DNA from: Chrysemys picta bellii
Taxonomy: Eukaryota > Chordata > Testudines > Emydidae
DNA: 64,000 nucleotides
Direction: 5' to 3'
Assembly (NCBI RefSeq): GCF_011386835.1
Contig: NC_088796.1
Location: 27,917,011-27,981,010 of the forward strand
In this document: piece by piece, positions 34,366 through 46,260 of the stretch
How positions within the stretch are numbered: position 1 is the stretch's first letter
Layout: every line of letters starts with the position of its first letter
Position numbers and translations under genes: made by a program
The notes under the pieces: model-generated
Told to the model about the DNA's origin: nothing
The model's database searches: none
What the model saw: the letters and a program-made list of their open reading frames with translations, nothing else

Positions 34366-34373
34366 TCTGCTGA

Positions 34374-35025
34374 TTACTCTCATATGAGCAATGAGATATG
34401 TGGGGCTAGCCATTGCACAGTTGGAGAGCTAATAATCTACAACATTATTGATCATCAGTCAGCGATAATGAAATGGAGGCGATGGGAGAAGAGATTGTTA
34501 AATATACTGGTTTATTTATTAAAAGATTCCCTTCAGCATGACTCAGTTGGAAAAACACTCCCTATAAAAATTGTTGTATGCCTAAGCAGGGGTAGTGAGC
34601 CCACTGTAACAAAAAGAACCAGGAAACTCTGCTTTTCTCATTAAAGAATACAAAGGGATCATGCTGTCAATAAGTCAAAAATATGTTTTTTACAAGGCTT
34701 CTTCCCAGGCTGAGTTTTTTTCTAATTATCACATTAACAGGAACACCTGCATTAAGAAGCTAGAGCCCATTTATTGTGTAATTTTTGCTTTGTCAGGTAG
34801 TGCCCCATTTGTTTCCTTTGGTGATCTATGAGCTCTTTGATCTATGCTACAGCATAGTAAAAATGTACATATTGGTGTAAGGATCAAAAATCAATGAATT
34901 AAACAGCAATTGAAATAGTGTTGGACAGAAAAAGGATGGCAAAATGTTTTTTAAAAAATCTGGTGAAGGATTGTGAGTGAGGTTGGGAAGGGGACTCCAC
35001 TTGAGGGAATAAAGGTAATTCACAA
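34374..35025. other. Unassigned non-coding stretch
   Basis: No feature recognised. Confidence 0.5.
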
Positions 35026-35421
35026 TTAGGCCTGGTCTACACTACAAGCTTAGGTTGACATAAACTGCATTAAGTCGATATAAAAATGTATGTGTCTACA
35101 CTACCAAATCCATTCCTTCAACCTAAGTGGCCTGTGAAGTCAACTTCTGTACTCCACCTCTAAGAGAGGCGTAGTGTTCGATTCGACATCCACGGGTTGA
35201 CATGGGGATAGTGTAGACACTATGCTGTGTAATTCGAATGACTTGGCTTTCAGGAGGTGTCCCACTGTGCTCCGCTGTGACTGATCTGGAGAGCAATTTC
35301 AACTCCACTGCAGGTCAGCCAGGTACACAGGAAACAGCTGATCCCCTGTTAAAGCCCTGGGAACTTTTGAATTTTCATTTCCTGTTTGATCAGCGTGGAG
35401 AGCTCACCAGCACAGCTCATC

Positions 35422-35984
35422 ATGGAGGCTCAAGGCCACAAACGTGCTCCAGCATGGAGTACACAGGAGGTGGCGGAGCTTACTGATGTGTGGGGAGAAG
35501 AGTCTGTGGAGGCAGAGCTCTGATCCAGCAGAAGAAATGCTGACATCTATGCCAAGATCGCGTGAGGCATGGGGGAGAAGGGCTACACCAGGGACACACA
35601 GCAATGTTGCATGAAAACATTGGCGCTTTGGCAAGTGTACCAGGAGACAAGGGAGGTGAGCAGTCCATTCTGGTTCTGCCCCACAGATATGCCGCTTTTA
35701 TGAGGAGCTGCATGCGATTCTCAGCGGTGACCCCACCACTACCCCAAAACGCTCTGGATACCTCCCAGGATCCCCGAATGACCTTGAGCAACAACAAAGA
35801 GGACATTGTTGAGGAGGAGAAGGAGGGGGAGAATGTGAGGCAGGCAAACGGAGGATCTATTTTCCCCGACAGCCAAGAACTGTTTTTAATCCTGGAGCCC
35901 ATCCCCTCACAGGATCAGTTGGCAGCGGAGCATGATGCCGGGAAAGGCACCTCTGGTGAGTACACATTGCCAATCAAACTGTAG
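35422..35984 (+). pseudogene. Harbinger Myb/SANT-like DNA-binding protein, broken
   Basis: Harbinger transposons carry a Myb-like protein that binds the termini and assists the transposase. Starting at the ATG at 35422 the frame reads MEAQGHKRAPAWSTQEVAEL, then DVWGEESVEAEL; it includes NADIYAKIA and RDTQQCCMK, typical of Myb/SANT-like domains. TGA codons interrupt it at 35521 and 35563. A frameshift then moves the rest into the frame of 35562-35984, where an acidic stretch (NNKEDIVEEEKEGENV) and a tail with DSQELFLILEPIPSQ follow. Confidence 0.82.
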
Positions 35985-37286
35985 GGGTTACATGCTATTA
36001 TTTTTTTTATGTTTAATCTGAACAAAAAAGTAGGGTGTAGTGGATATTGGTGGCCACTCCAGCTATGCAGAGGGTGCTCTCTGAAAAAGACTGCTTATAT
36101 GCATGGGGATGGTCTGGGAATCCTCCATGGAGATTTCTAGGAAGCTTTCATGGAGGTATTCTGCAAATCTTTGCAGAAGGTTTCTGGGAAGGGCTGCCTT
36201 ATTCGTCCACCATGATAGGAGACTTTTCCACGCCACTCCAGTATTAACTCTGCTGGCATCATTGCAGCACACAATATTGCAGCATAAGGACCAAGTCTGT
36301 ACCCAGACACTTCAAGTATCTGCTCCCTTGCCCCCTCTGTTACCCTCAGGAGAGTGATATTGCATAGGGTCACCAAGGGGAAACAGGGGACGTTTTCAAT
36401 ACTAGCCCATAAGCCGCAAACAATTCAATAAGTAATCCGTCCCTCCGTCCCTCCTCCCCCTCCGTTTGGTGAAATCTGGGTCACACAACCACGCTTTCCC
36501 AAACATGTTGTGGTTGGAAGGACTCACCGTGTATTGCAAGCAGAATTGAAAAAGGGGGCGGGGTGGCGGCTTCCTGTTTGTCTCTCCCCCCCGCCCCCGC
36601 AACCCAGTGCCACTTTTCAAAGCCTCACGGAGATGCCGAGCCCTTCTATGTGCTCTTCTTATTTTCCTGGTGTCTGGCTGCTCAAAGTTGGTTGCCAAGC
36701 AATCTGTCTCAACCCCTCCACCCCGTTGGAAACTTTTCTCCTTTTGTTTCACAGATATTATGGCGCACACAGCAGGCAGTAATAACAATGGGAATATTGC
36801 TTTCACTCATGTCTAACCTAGCAAGCAAACAATGCCAATGACCTTTTAAACGTCCAAAGGCACATTCCACCACCATTCTGCACTTGCTCAGCCTATGGTT
36901 GAACCACTCCTTAATGCTGGCCAGGCTACGGGCGTATGGTTTCATGAACCATGGGAGCAAGGAATAGGCTGAGTATCCCAGGATCACGATTGGCATTTCA
37001 ACATCACCAATGGTTATTTTGCATTCTGAATAGAAAGTCCCTGCCTTCAGCTTTCTGAACAGACCTGTGTTCCAAAAGATGAGCATGTCATGCACCTTTC
37101 CCAAGCATCCCAGGTTAATGTCAGTGAAATGGCCCCTGTGATCCACCAGCACTTGCAACAACATTGAGAAGTATCCTTTTCAGTTTATGTACTCTTTGAC
37201 AAGGTGGTCTGGTGCCAAGACAGGGATATGCATTCTGTCTATCGCCCCATTGCATTTAGGGAACCCCATCGCGGCAAAACTATCCA

Positions 37287-38364
37287 AGTCAAGTTATTTC
37301 TTGACTTTAGCAAAGCTTTTGATACTGTCTCCCACAGTATTCTTGCCACCAAGTTAAAGAAGTATGGGCTGGATGAATGGACTGTAAGGTGGATAGAAAG
37401 CTGGCTAGATCGTCGGGCTCAACGGGTAGTGATCAATGGCTCCATGTCTAGTTGGCAGCCGGTTTCAAGTGGAGTGCCCCAAGGGTCGGTCCTGGGGCCG
37501 GTGTTGTTTAATATCTTTATTAATGATCTGGAGGATGGTGTGGACTGCACTCTCAGCAAGTTTGCAGATGACACTAAACTAGGAGGCGTGGTAGATACAC
37601 TAGAGGGTAGGGATCGGATACAGAGGGACCTAGACAAATTAGAGGATTGGGCAGAAAAAAACCTGATGAGGTTCAACAAGGACAAGTGCAGAGTCCTGCA
37701 CTTAGGACGGAAGAATCCCATGCACTGCTACAGACTAGGGACCGAATGGCTAGGTAGCAGTTCTGCTGAAAAGGACCTAGGGGTCACAGTGGACGAGAAG
37801 CTGGATATGAGTCAACAGTGTGCTCTTGTTGCCAAGAAGGCTAACGGCATTTTGGGCTGTATAAGTAGGGGCATTGCCAGCAGATCGAGGAACGTGATCG
37901 TTCCCCTTTATTCGACATTGGTGAGGCCTCATCTGGAATACTGTGTCCAGTTTTGGGCCCCACACTACAAGAAGGATGTGGAAAAATTGGAAAGAGTCCA
38001 GTGGAGGGCAACAAAAATGATTAGGGGTCTGGAGCACATGACTTATGAGGAGAGGCTGAGAGAACTGGGATTGTTTAGTCTCCAGAAGAGAAGAATGAGG
38101 GGGGATTTGATAGCAGCCTTCAACTACCTGAAGGGGGGTTCCAAAGAGGATGGAGCTCGGCTGTTCTCAGTGGTGGCAGATGACAGAACAAGGAGCAATG
38201 GTCTCAAGTTGTGGTGGGGGAGGTCCAGGTTGGATATCAGGAAAAACTATTTCACTAGGAGGGTGGTGAAACACTGGAATGCGTTACCTAGGGAGGTGGT
38301 GGAGTCTCCTTCCTTGGAGGTTTTTAAGGCCCGGCTTGACAAAGCCCTGGCTGGGATGATTTAG
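37287..38364 (+). CDS. CR1 ORF2 reverse transcriptase, C-terminal part, open
   Basis: An uninterrupted frame of about 358 CR1 residues runs from [14 protein letters not shown] (motif A) through [12 protein letters not shown] (motif B) and [10 protein letters not shown] (motif C, FADD at 37561-37572). It continues through the thumb ([16 protein letters not shown] appears between A and [16 protein letters not shown] follows) to the natural stop after ALAGMI. No frameshift or stop is seen, unlike the older CR1 copies. The endonuclease and the start of RT are missing, so the fragment is not autonomous. A reader starting at the ATG at 37204 would include about 28 residues of antisense Harbinger sequence, which are not part of the protein. 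Confidence 0.85.
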
Positions 38365-38460
38365 CTGGGAATTGGTCCTGCTTTGAGCAGGGGGTTGGAC
38401 TAGATGACCTCTTGAGGTCCCTTCCAACTCTGATATTCTATGATTCTATGATTCTATCCA
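37287..38460 (+). mobile_element. Young 5'-truncated CR1 inserted in Harbinger
   Basis: It starts abruptly inside the RT domain and ends with GATTCTATGATTCTAT repeats. Harbinger sequence resumes directly after it; CTATCCA occurs at 37280-37286 and 38454-38460, part of which may be CR1 tail. The last 360 bases are almost identical to 43287-43653, so both belong to a young subfamily. 5' truncation is the usual outcome of target-primed reverse transcription. Confidence 0.92.
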
Positions 38461-38615
38461 CTATGTCCTGCACGTTGCCCAGAGTCACTACCCTTCTTAG
38501 TAGAAGTCTGCTTATAGCCCTGTAAACTTGGACCAGTGGTTCTCCAGCAATGCTTCTTGGTTCACCTTCTGAGGTGCTTTTTCACACTGCCCTTCTGGGA
38601 GCCTGAATGTTAATG

Positions 38616-40024
38616 ATAAAATCTAGTCCTAGCTCTGGAGAGTATTAAGCCAAGGGTCTGATCTAGTCCTAACTATGAAGATCATTCTGCAGGGACAATG
38701 CATGGCTGGACTAAGAACCATTAAAAGCATTCTCATTCTGTTTTTGCCTCTTGATGCCATGTGCTTCATTTGTCCTGGTTTCTTCAGGAATTTCTCCAAT
38801 GATTATAATTAAATGTTCCCTCAAGTGCTCTGTTCATAGTGGTTTGTTCCAGCTGTGTATAGTTGTGTCCAGAACTTCCTAGGTTTTATGAGTTTTTAAT
38901 AGAGAAAGTTCCATGAAGAGACCTTTTTAAGGTTGCTACTCTAAATTATTCAGTAGCCACTGGCTGGAGTGAAAAGAGACAGCATGCTGGGGAGCCATCA
39001 TGACAAAGCCCTGGCTGGGATGATTAAATTGGTGTTAGTCCTGCTTTGAGCAGGGGATTGGACTAGATGACCTCCTGAGGTCTCTTCCAACCCAAATATT
39101 CTATGATTCTATAAGAGAAGTAACAATATATTAAGTGCAAGAGAACTTAGAAATATAATAAATATAATATACACATGCTGTATAGTAAAAATATTTTTTC
39201 AGGGATACCCTGGGGCTTTTTAAGTCAGCTATTTATGCTGTATTTTGAGTTCAGATGTAATTTGTTGTGATAGGTCACATGAGATGTTCCTCTGCCCCTG
39301 ATTGGATAAGTCTACACTATATTTTCAGGGACATCAAACCAGCAAGAGAAACCATTTTTACTTGTTTTTTCAAAGAAAGTTGCTCTAATTTCATTGAGCT
39401 CTCATCTAGCTGGAAAAGTCTGAGGGATGGAAAAAAACCACCTACCATTTTTTCCCAGCCCTTAGGTCTCTCTGGCATTATCAGGCAGTGGCAGAATCAG
39501 TTAATTACCCTCCGTAATTTTTTCACCTACTGGGAACTCTTCCCTTATTACATTGGGTAATTGATAGTGCCTGCTATAGTTAAGATTATAAAACAGTTTC
39601 CATCAAAATTCCTCTTTCTATACATTCATAGTTTTTCCAAAAACTCATCCTTTGGGCTGAAATGTTACATGCTTGATGTCTTCATGGAGGAGTAAATCAG
39701 CTACAAAGCTTGGAAAAGATGTTTGAAAAAAGTTTAAAGGATTGAAATTTGGCTATTACACCTTTGCAGTAGAATATTTGATTTAGTCTGAGTGTACACA
39801 TAGAAAGATGCACTGCATGTGTATACCTCTTGAAAGAGCAAAGTTCAATGTTGTCAATAGAAACTGGTTAACCCTCCAATTTTTGAAAGCACTTGGGAAA
39901 ATCATCCATCCAGCACTTAAACTGACCTGAATTGGGGTTTATTTATTTGCCTCATGATAGTAATCAGGATCACATTTTGCTAGACACTGTCCAAACACTT
40001 ATTATAAAAAGACAGTCCAAAGAC
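38616..40024. other. Unassigned apart from a CR1 tail at 39,002
   Basis: No gene recognised. Sequence after 38615 shows no Harbinger terminus. Confidence 0.45.
39002..39113 (+). mobile_element. Very short CR1 3' end
   Basis: Begins TGACAAAGCCCTGGCTGGGA and runs through 'ctgctttgagcaggggattg', 'gactagatgacctcctgagg' and the CTATGATTCTAT tail. Only the last codons of RT and the 3' UTR are present. Confidence 0.88.
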
Positions 40025-40027
40025 TTA

Positions 40028-40264
40028 GGCTAAGTCTACACTACCTGCCTGAATCGGCGGGTAGAAATCGACCTCTTGGGGATCGATTTATCGCGTCGAT
40101 CCCCGAATCGACGCTCTTACGCCACCAGCGGAGGTGGGAGTAAGCGCCGTCGACGGGAAGCCGCAGAGGTCGATTTTGCTGCCGTCCCTACAGCGGGGTA
40201 AGTCAGCTGCGCGAATAGCGTATCTTAAATCGACACCCCCCCCCCCGTAGTGAAGACCTCCCCT
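40028..40264. mobile_element. Harbinger MITE (about 237 bp)
   Basis: The left end GGCTAAGTCTACACTAC after TTA (40025-40027) mirrors GTAGTGAAGACCTCCCC at the right. Inside, ATCGATTTATCGCGTCGAT and 'ccgtcgacggg' hairpins recur, as in the 31.6-kb MITE. A run of about 11 C precedes the right end. The right 3-bp flank has decayed. Confidence 0.82.
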
Positions 40265-43200
40265 CAGACACAACAAGGGCAGATGTTGAATTCTGCCAAC
40301 TTAAATGGATGGAACTTCCATCCTACTAATGCACAATGCTGCCAGGTGTACCCACTGTGGCTCTATGGCTTTATATTACCCCGAGTATGGCACTATTTAT
40401 ATCTTTCATTATTAATATATATCTGAGACTATGTATGTTCTGTCACTAAACCATAGCCACCACTGCTTGACAATGCATAGCAATCAGGATAGATGAAACT
40501 CTTGGATGCAGAAACATTGACTTGGACTTCAGTGGCGGTGTTGGGAAGTCAGCACTTTTGAAAGCCAGGCAACTTATTTAGGAGCATAAATAAGGATTTA
40601 GTAGCCTAACTTGAAGCACTCAATTCTGGAAATCTTGCCCATAGTGCTTTTCACCAGTTAATCTTAAAGAGATTTCCAAAGAACATGTCTTGCCATTTAA
40701 TATCGGAGTCTCACTCATGTTTTGTTTTCAACAGTGGATCAATATTTTTAAAAATAAATTTGTATTAAGGATAGACTTACTACATCGTTTGACCATGTCT
40801 ACTCGCCAACCACTACCATCCTCATTTTACGTGGTGTAGGCCACAGTAAGAAGAGAATATTCTGAACTCCTTTGATAGACTTGGTAATGGCAGACTGCTC
40901 GCCAGGCTCTATGCCAGCTGCAGTGAATCTTTCTTTGCTTTTTTTAATTGAGACTCCCTGTGTGTGTTTCACTATCTGCCACCTTCTCCATTTATTATCT
41001 TTTTTTCGCTGTCACTTCTCTGCTCCTTCCCCCAAGCCCCCAACCTTCCCAAAGCCTCCCTTGTGGAGAACAAAAGCTCTATAATATTTAAGGTTAAGCT
41101 GAACTTTTCAACCCATGGTATTTTTAAGTGGGTTCAAAATTGGGCCCATCCCTGTTAACTACCCAAATAGAAATTCATCAGGGCTTGGAGATTAACTATC
41201 CTGTTTTTGTGAAAGCTACTATAGGATCTTTAATGACCACAGCTTGAGACCACCCTATGTTTTGTATCTGAATAACTCCAGCAGCACAGTGTCCCCTATC
41301 AGCAAATTAGGGCAGTGCTGGTTGTAAGTTATCTGAGGAGGGACTCGCTGTTTTTTTCTGCCTAGCACAATGGGATTCTGGTCCATGACTGGGGCTCCTA
41401 GGTGCTAAGGTAATAAAAATATAATCATTATTATTTTATTATTTAATAATAATTAATAATAAAGTCTTAGATGGAAGGATACCTCATAATGAATTGTCAA
41501 TATCACATGCTTTGCATTAATTTTTATAACAAATTCCTTTAACATATTTATTTATAATTAAAAACAGTTGTATTCTTATTATATTCAAGAAACTGGCACG
41601 TGTTGCTATTTTACTATTCTTGTACATTATAAAAGCTATGTATAAAGAGATTTTAAATTGTTTTGTTTGGAACTGGAAGTGGAAAGACATTTCAAAAGAT
41701 AGCTAAACATCTATTTTATTAGCAGTATAGAGTGAAAGATCCAAAAAGAGAACCTATTAAAAATAAGTCTTTTAAGTTGTGCCAGGGATGTAATTGGGCT
41801 CCCTGTCATTTATGGATATTGAATCATTCAGCATTTATATAGGAGAGCAACATCCAGGAAACTACCTGGCAAACTACATTCCTTGCGCACAAAGTTTTTT
41901 TACAGCAGCACAACTTCTTCTTCCACTAGCCAAAAATATATTGTTGAACAACTTTTCTTAAACTTTTCCCAAAACCTAAACCCCCCCAATATTAGAACTT
42001 GTTCACCTAAAAGACAATGGGATACATATATTATTAATAACATGCAGCTGTGAATCACAGGGCTATAATCCCATCAAAAGGTTTTGATAGCATCATAAAA
42101 CATGTGAATCTTGAGTGCTTGATGCACTTACTCTGCCATGGAATTAGAGCTCCATAATTCAAATTTTCATTTGTTTTTAATTTTCTATAATACACAGATC
42201 TATCCAGTCAGGGGGATTATTTTATTTGCTCTCCCTTGTGATTTAAATGAGTGTTAAATCAAAATCCATTTTTCTTACTGCATTTCTTTTGCCATCAAAT
42301 GCATTTTCCCTTCTCCTTACTTGTTGCTAAGTGAACATGCCTTACCTTTTTCCAGTCAAAGTATCAGTTCTGTGGGTAGGGGTGAGACTGCTCTTGCTAA
42401 GAATGCTAAGATTACTAATAACTGGTCAACTGCTCAGTGGAGGCAACACTTGGGTATAATGGGGTTCAACTCCTTTTGCACTGGGGGATTACCCCATGAG
42501 AGATCACTTCCTTTAATTTCCAAGAACCCCTTGATATATCCCTGAGATAAGAGGGATTTCTCTTGGAAATGATTGCAGCATATCTAATACTATAGTGCAT
42601 ATATAATTTTATATGAAACAAAGCATGAACAGAATATTTTTCACAATATGCAGTTTTATATTTGAAAAGCATTTGGGCAGGATATTAGCAAGCAAGATGT
42701 CTTGTCTTACATACAACCCTGAATGGTTATTATAAAATTTGTTATGGAAGGTGTTTATCTGATCTGTTTCAGATCCAAAAGATGATTCAGAATCAAAACA
42801 GAATTGGGGCGTACAACAGAGATTGCAGCTCAGACATCTCTAAAATAAGCCAAACCTAAACACTGAGCCCTATCACCCTGAATTCTGGGAAATCATAGTA
42901 CTTGGTCTAGATTTTGAACCTTCCGGTTTGGATCTGGAGTTCTGGTTCTAACCATGATAAAGACTGTAAAATGGAGCTACTGTCTAGAGCCATGATTTTG
43001 ATTTAGGACAATGCCCTGGTATGTCTACACTGCAATAGTGATGTGACTGCAATATATGTAGACCTGAGCTAACTTTGATCTAGCTAGATCAAAGGTATCT
43101 TGAGTAACAATAGCAGTGAAACTGTGGCAGCATGAGTAGTGGCTGTTTCAGTATTTATCTAGGGATTGTGGAAGGGTGGCAATGGGTGGCCATATTGGTT

Positions 43201-43286
43201 AATTAAGATGAAGGAGGAACCAGATTTTTAAGGAGAAGTATAATGATCTGTCTTTTCTGGGCCCTGAGGGCTCTGTGCTGGGAAAG
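40265..43286. other. Unassigned, with weak repeat traces
   Basis: At 41350-41420 the segment 'ctagcacaatgggattctgg', then 'tggggctcctaggtgcta', is the minus-strand tail of the repeat also seen at 60850-60950. It is followed by an (ATT/AAT)-rich tract to about 41465. Around 43020-43060 'ggtatgtctacactgcaata' resembles one end of a CTACAC-type MITE. No gene is recognised. Confidence 0.45.
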
Positions 43287-43653
43287 CACATGAGGGGGGA
43301 TTTGATAGCAGCCTTCAACTACCTGAAGGGGAGTTCCAAAGAGGATGGAGCTCGGCTGTTCTCAGTGGTGGCAGAGGACAGAACAAGGAGCAATGGTCTC
43401 AAGTTGCAGTGGGGGAGGTCCAGGTTGGATATCAGGAAAAACTATTTCACTAGGAGGGTGGTGAAACACTGGAATGCGTTACCTAGGGAGGTGGTGGAGT
43501 CTCCTTCCTTGGAGGTTTTTAAGGCCCGGCTTGACAAAGCCCTGGCTGGGATGATTTAGCTGGGAATTGGTCCTGCTTTGAGCAGGGGGTTGGACTAGAT
43601 GACCTCTTGAGGTCCCTTCCAACTCTGATATTCTATGATTCTATGATTCTATG
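43287..43653 (+). mobile_element. Young CR1 3' fragment
   Basis: Nearly identical to 38098-38456; I count about three substitutions in some 360 bases. It starts at ATGAGGGGGGATTTGATAGC and encodes the RT C-terminus in an open frame ([20 protein letters not shown], through [13 protein letters not shown], to ALAGMI). It ends in the CTATGATTCTATGATTCTAT tail. Confidence 0.92.
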
Positions 43654-43867
43654 GTGGAGGCTCAGCTCTGAGTATTGCAAGTGGGGACAGTGAGTGATTA
43701 AAAAAATAAATAAATAAGGACCAGGAGCCCTAAAGATCTTTAGGCCCCAAGGTGGTGACCCAGTTACATGTGTGGAAAGAGGGATTCTTGTACTGCCCTC
43801 TTGTTTCTTGGCTGGGGCTGCCCATGGTATGACAAACCTTACATGTTTTTGACAGATCACATTAATT

Positions 43868-44205
43868 AGTAGGCAGCAGGTTTAAAACAAACATAAGGAA
43901 GTACTTCTTCACACTACACATAGTCTACCTGTGGGTTCAAAAAAGAATTAGACAAGTTCACGGAGGACTGGTCCATCAAGAGTTATTGGCCAAGATGTTC
44001 AGGGATGAACCCCATGCTCTGGGTGTCCCTAAACCTCTAACTGCCAGAAGTTGAGAGTGGACAGCAAGGGATAGATCATTCGATAATTTCCCTGTTCTGT
44101 TCAGTCCCTCTGAGGCATCTGGCACCAGCCATTATTGGAAGACAGGATACTGAACTATATAGGCCACTGGCCTGACGCAGTATGGCCATTCTTATGTTAG
44201 GAGTT
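43868..44205 (+). mobile_element. Old CR1 3' end of a different subfamily
   Basis: Contains 'aacataaggaagtacttctt', 'gacaagttcacggaggactg', 'ggccactggcctgacgcagt' and 'atggccattcttatgtta', the tail of the CR1 type also seen at 2540-2931. It is diverged and non-coding. Confidence 0.8.
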
Positions 44206-45249
44206 AAAATGCTTTTCTTAAAATGAAAATAATTAGGGACTGATAAGAGAATGGCAACAAGTACTTCTTGCAATCAGTGAAGGGACTTAAAACAACCAAT
44301 AATAAACCAACCAGTTGTTTTGTAGAAGTATATAGACTTGGTCAATAGCCTTGCTCATCTCTAAAATGGATGTTCTTTTAAATATCCCTTGCTTTCTTAA
44401 TATATCTCATTAGTGTTCTGTCATATTTGCAGGGCTTTTACTTCAAACAGTGGAAAACATTGTCTGGAACATACGGTCTTAAGTACAAGTGCACTGAATA
44501 AATATTTGCTGATTAGAACGTTCTGGTTCAACAACAACAGCTGTTTTGTAAAACATTTTTACTAACTTCATTTAAAAAAGCATCTTCATTATGTATCTTT
44601 AAAAACAAAACCCACACATACTTAGAAAACCTAATGGATAGGTTGTGAAATATCCTTTGACAAACTATCTATAAATAACATAAATGTAGTGCATCTGCTC
44701 TTACTTACTCATTTTGTTAATTATCTGCCTCCAGATAATATACATTTCAAGTAGTGATGGGCAAAGGAAGTGATGAGGTTCGGTGGAAATTTTCAAAGTT
44801 ACAAAGGGCAGTTAGGTGCCTAGCTTTCATGGAGTATAGGCAATACCTGGAGTTAAAGTTGCCCAATATTTTCCATTATAAGATCTTGTTTTCAGTGGTG
44901 CACAACTCTTCCAAATTTTAACTGTTGGACTTAAAATTTTCCATGCCAGGTGTCTGCCTGAGGTTGAATTTATCTGGGAAGTTTCAGCGAAAATGGTTCA
45001 ACCGTTTCCAGGAATCAGAATTTATTGAATTTGTTGATGTCCATGTTAAAAACAATTCTTCTAACTGTTTTGGTGAGAAGTTCTAATGCCTACATGATTT
45101 GAATTAGGAACCTGAAACTTGGTGAGGATGTTCCCTGATGTCAGCAATGTGCCTTTTCACATCCCTGTGAAAACTCACCCAAATATAACCAAGTTATACA
45201 CTTCTGAAAAAATCACAGTTTGCACATTTAAGGGCTGGAGAAAATGCCT
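44206..45249. other. Unassigned non-coding stretch
   Basis: A short 'gttaggtgcctagctttcat' stretch near 44810 resembles a common palindromic amniote repeat. The segment 44930-45230 may be an old unnamed repeat, but no ends are visible. Confidence 0.35.
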
Positions 45250-45710
45250 GACGGTGAGAGACTGAAAAGAGCTTAACCGGTTTAGTTTATTCTTCCCCTC
45301 CCCACCCCACCCCACCCCCAAAAAAGGAGAGAGATGAAGAGGTGGCTTGATTACAGTGTATAAGTACCTTCATGGGGAGAAAACACTGAGTAATAAAGTA
45401 GTCATTAATCTGATAGAGAAAGGCATAACAAGAACCAAAGACTGGAAACTGAAGCCAGATAAATTCAAATTAGAAATAAGGCACTAACCTTAAAACAAAC
45501 TAGCAAGGAAAGATGGATGGATTCTCCATCTCTTGATGTCTCCAGATCAAGACTTGGTTGCCTTTCTGAAAGATATGCTTTAGCCAAACAGAAGTTATTG
45601 GGCTCAAACCAGGGGCAAGTGGGTGAAATTTAAGGGCCTGTGATATACAGGAGGTCAGACTAGATGATCTAATGGTCCCTTCTTGTCTTTAACCCTATGA
45701 AACTATGAAA
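45250..45710 (+). mobile_element. Old CR1 3' end
   Basis: Ordered words 'cctgacggtgagagactgaa', 'tataagtaccttcatgggga', 'gatatacaggaggtcagact', 'agatgatctaatggtccctt' and 'ctatgaaactatgaa' mark a diverged CR1 end. A C/A-rich simple stretch interrupts it near 45300. Confidence 0.82.
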
Positions 45711-46260
45711 CATGTTCAGACAAAACTTGTTAAGAGTTTGTTAGCTAAATTCTATGAAGATTCTGTCTACATGGAGCATGATCCTTCTCCTCACAGCTCC
45801 TATGCATGACTGGACTTACCCATCCCCACAGAGTAACTGAGCATATTCCAGCCATGAGTGTGGTGGCTGAACAGGACTTTCCCTTCTGTTGCTACCTCTG
45901 GCTGATGTGAACTGTTGTCATGTCAGGCAGAGGAACTGAGAGCAGGGAGACTCAGTATTCATCTCCTTCTGCTGGCACCTAGGTGGTGAACAGAAGGAGG
46001 CAGTTGCCAGACAGGAGTGAGAATGGTGTGAGGAGGAGGAAGAAATGCAAAAAAGGAGGGCAGTTAAGAGCAGGAGCTGTGATGGAGGAAAGGAACAGGA
46101 GTGGTGGCCGCAAGGAAGGATAGGAAGGCTGGGCATGGGCAGGAATAGAGGAAGGGACAGAGACCAGGGAGAGAACATCTGAGGCATGAGTTGGAGGGAG
46201 GAGAGAGGAAGGCACTGGTTGGGGAGAAGAGGACAGAGACAGGCTAGAGAAACATGGCCC

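Larger units (their letters stand above)
36709..38600 (-). pseudogene. Harbinger DDE transposase, inactivated and split
   Basis: Reading on the minus strand: an N-terminal part at about 38600-38461 (LLRRVVTLGNVQDIV), then after the CR1 insertion 37286 down to 36709. Visible motifs are [12 protein letters not shown] with the first catalytic Asp (37237-37239), DHRGHFTDI, GKVHD, and VVECAFGRLKGHW with the catalytic Glu (36865-36867). The second Asp is Tyr: LGYSAYSLL in place of the usual GDSAYPL (codon at 36973-36975). A TGA (37180-37182) interrupts between EYIN and KGYF. The CR1 insertion, the stop and the D-to-Y change each inactivate it. Confidence 0.87.
35029..38615. mobile_element. Decayed Harbinger transposon, split by a CR1
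   Basis: The left terminus GGCCTGGTCTACACTAC after TTA (35026-35028) is of the Harbinger type also seen at 31616 and 40028. It encodes the two proteins expected of the family: a Myb/SANT-like protein on the plus strand and a DDE transposase on the minus strand. The CR1 at 37287-38460 is inserted within the transposase gene. The right terminus was not found, so the 3' side is truncated near 38,600. Confidence 0.87.

Noticed and set aside
33924..34373. 149-residue proline-rich open frame
   Set aside because: It coincides with the C-rich interior of a hAT MITE; frames on the opposite strand are equally open because stop codons are rare in such composition.
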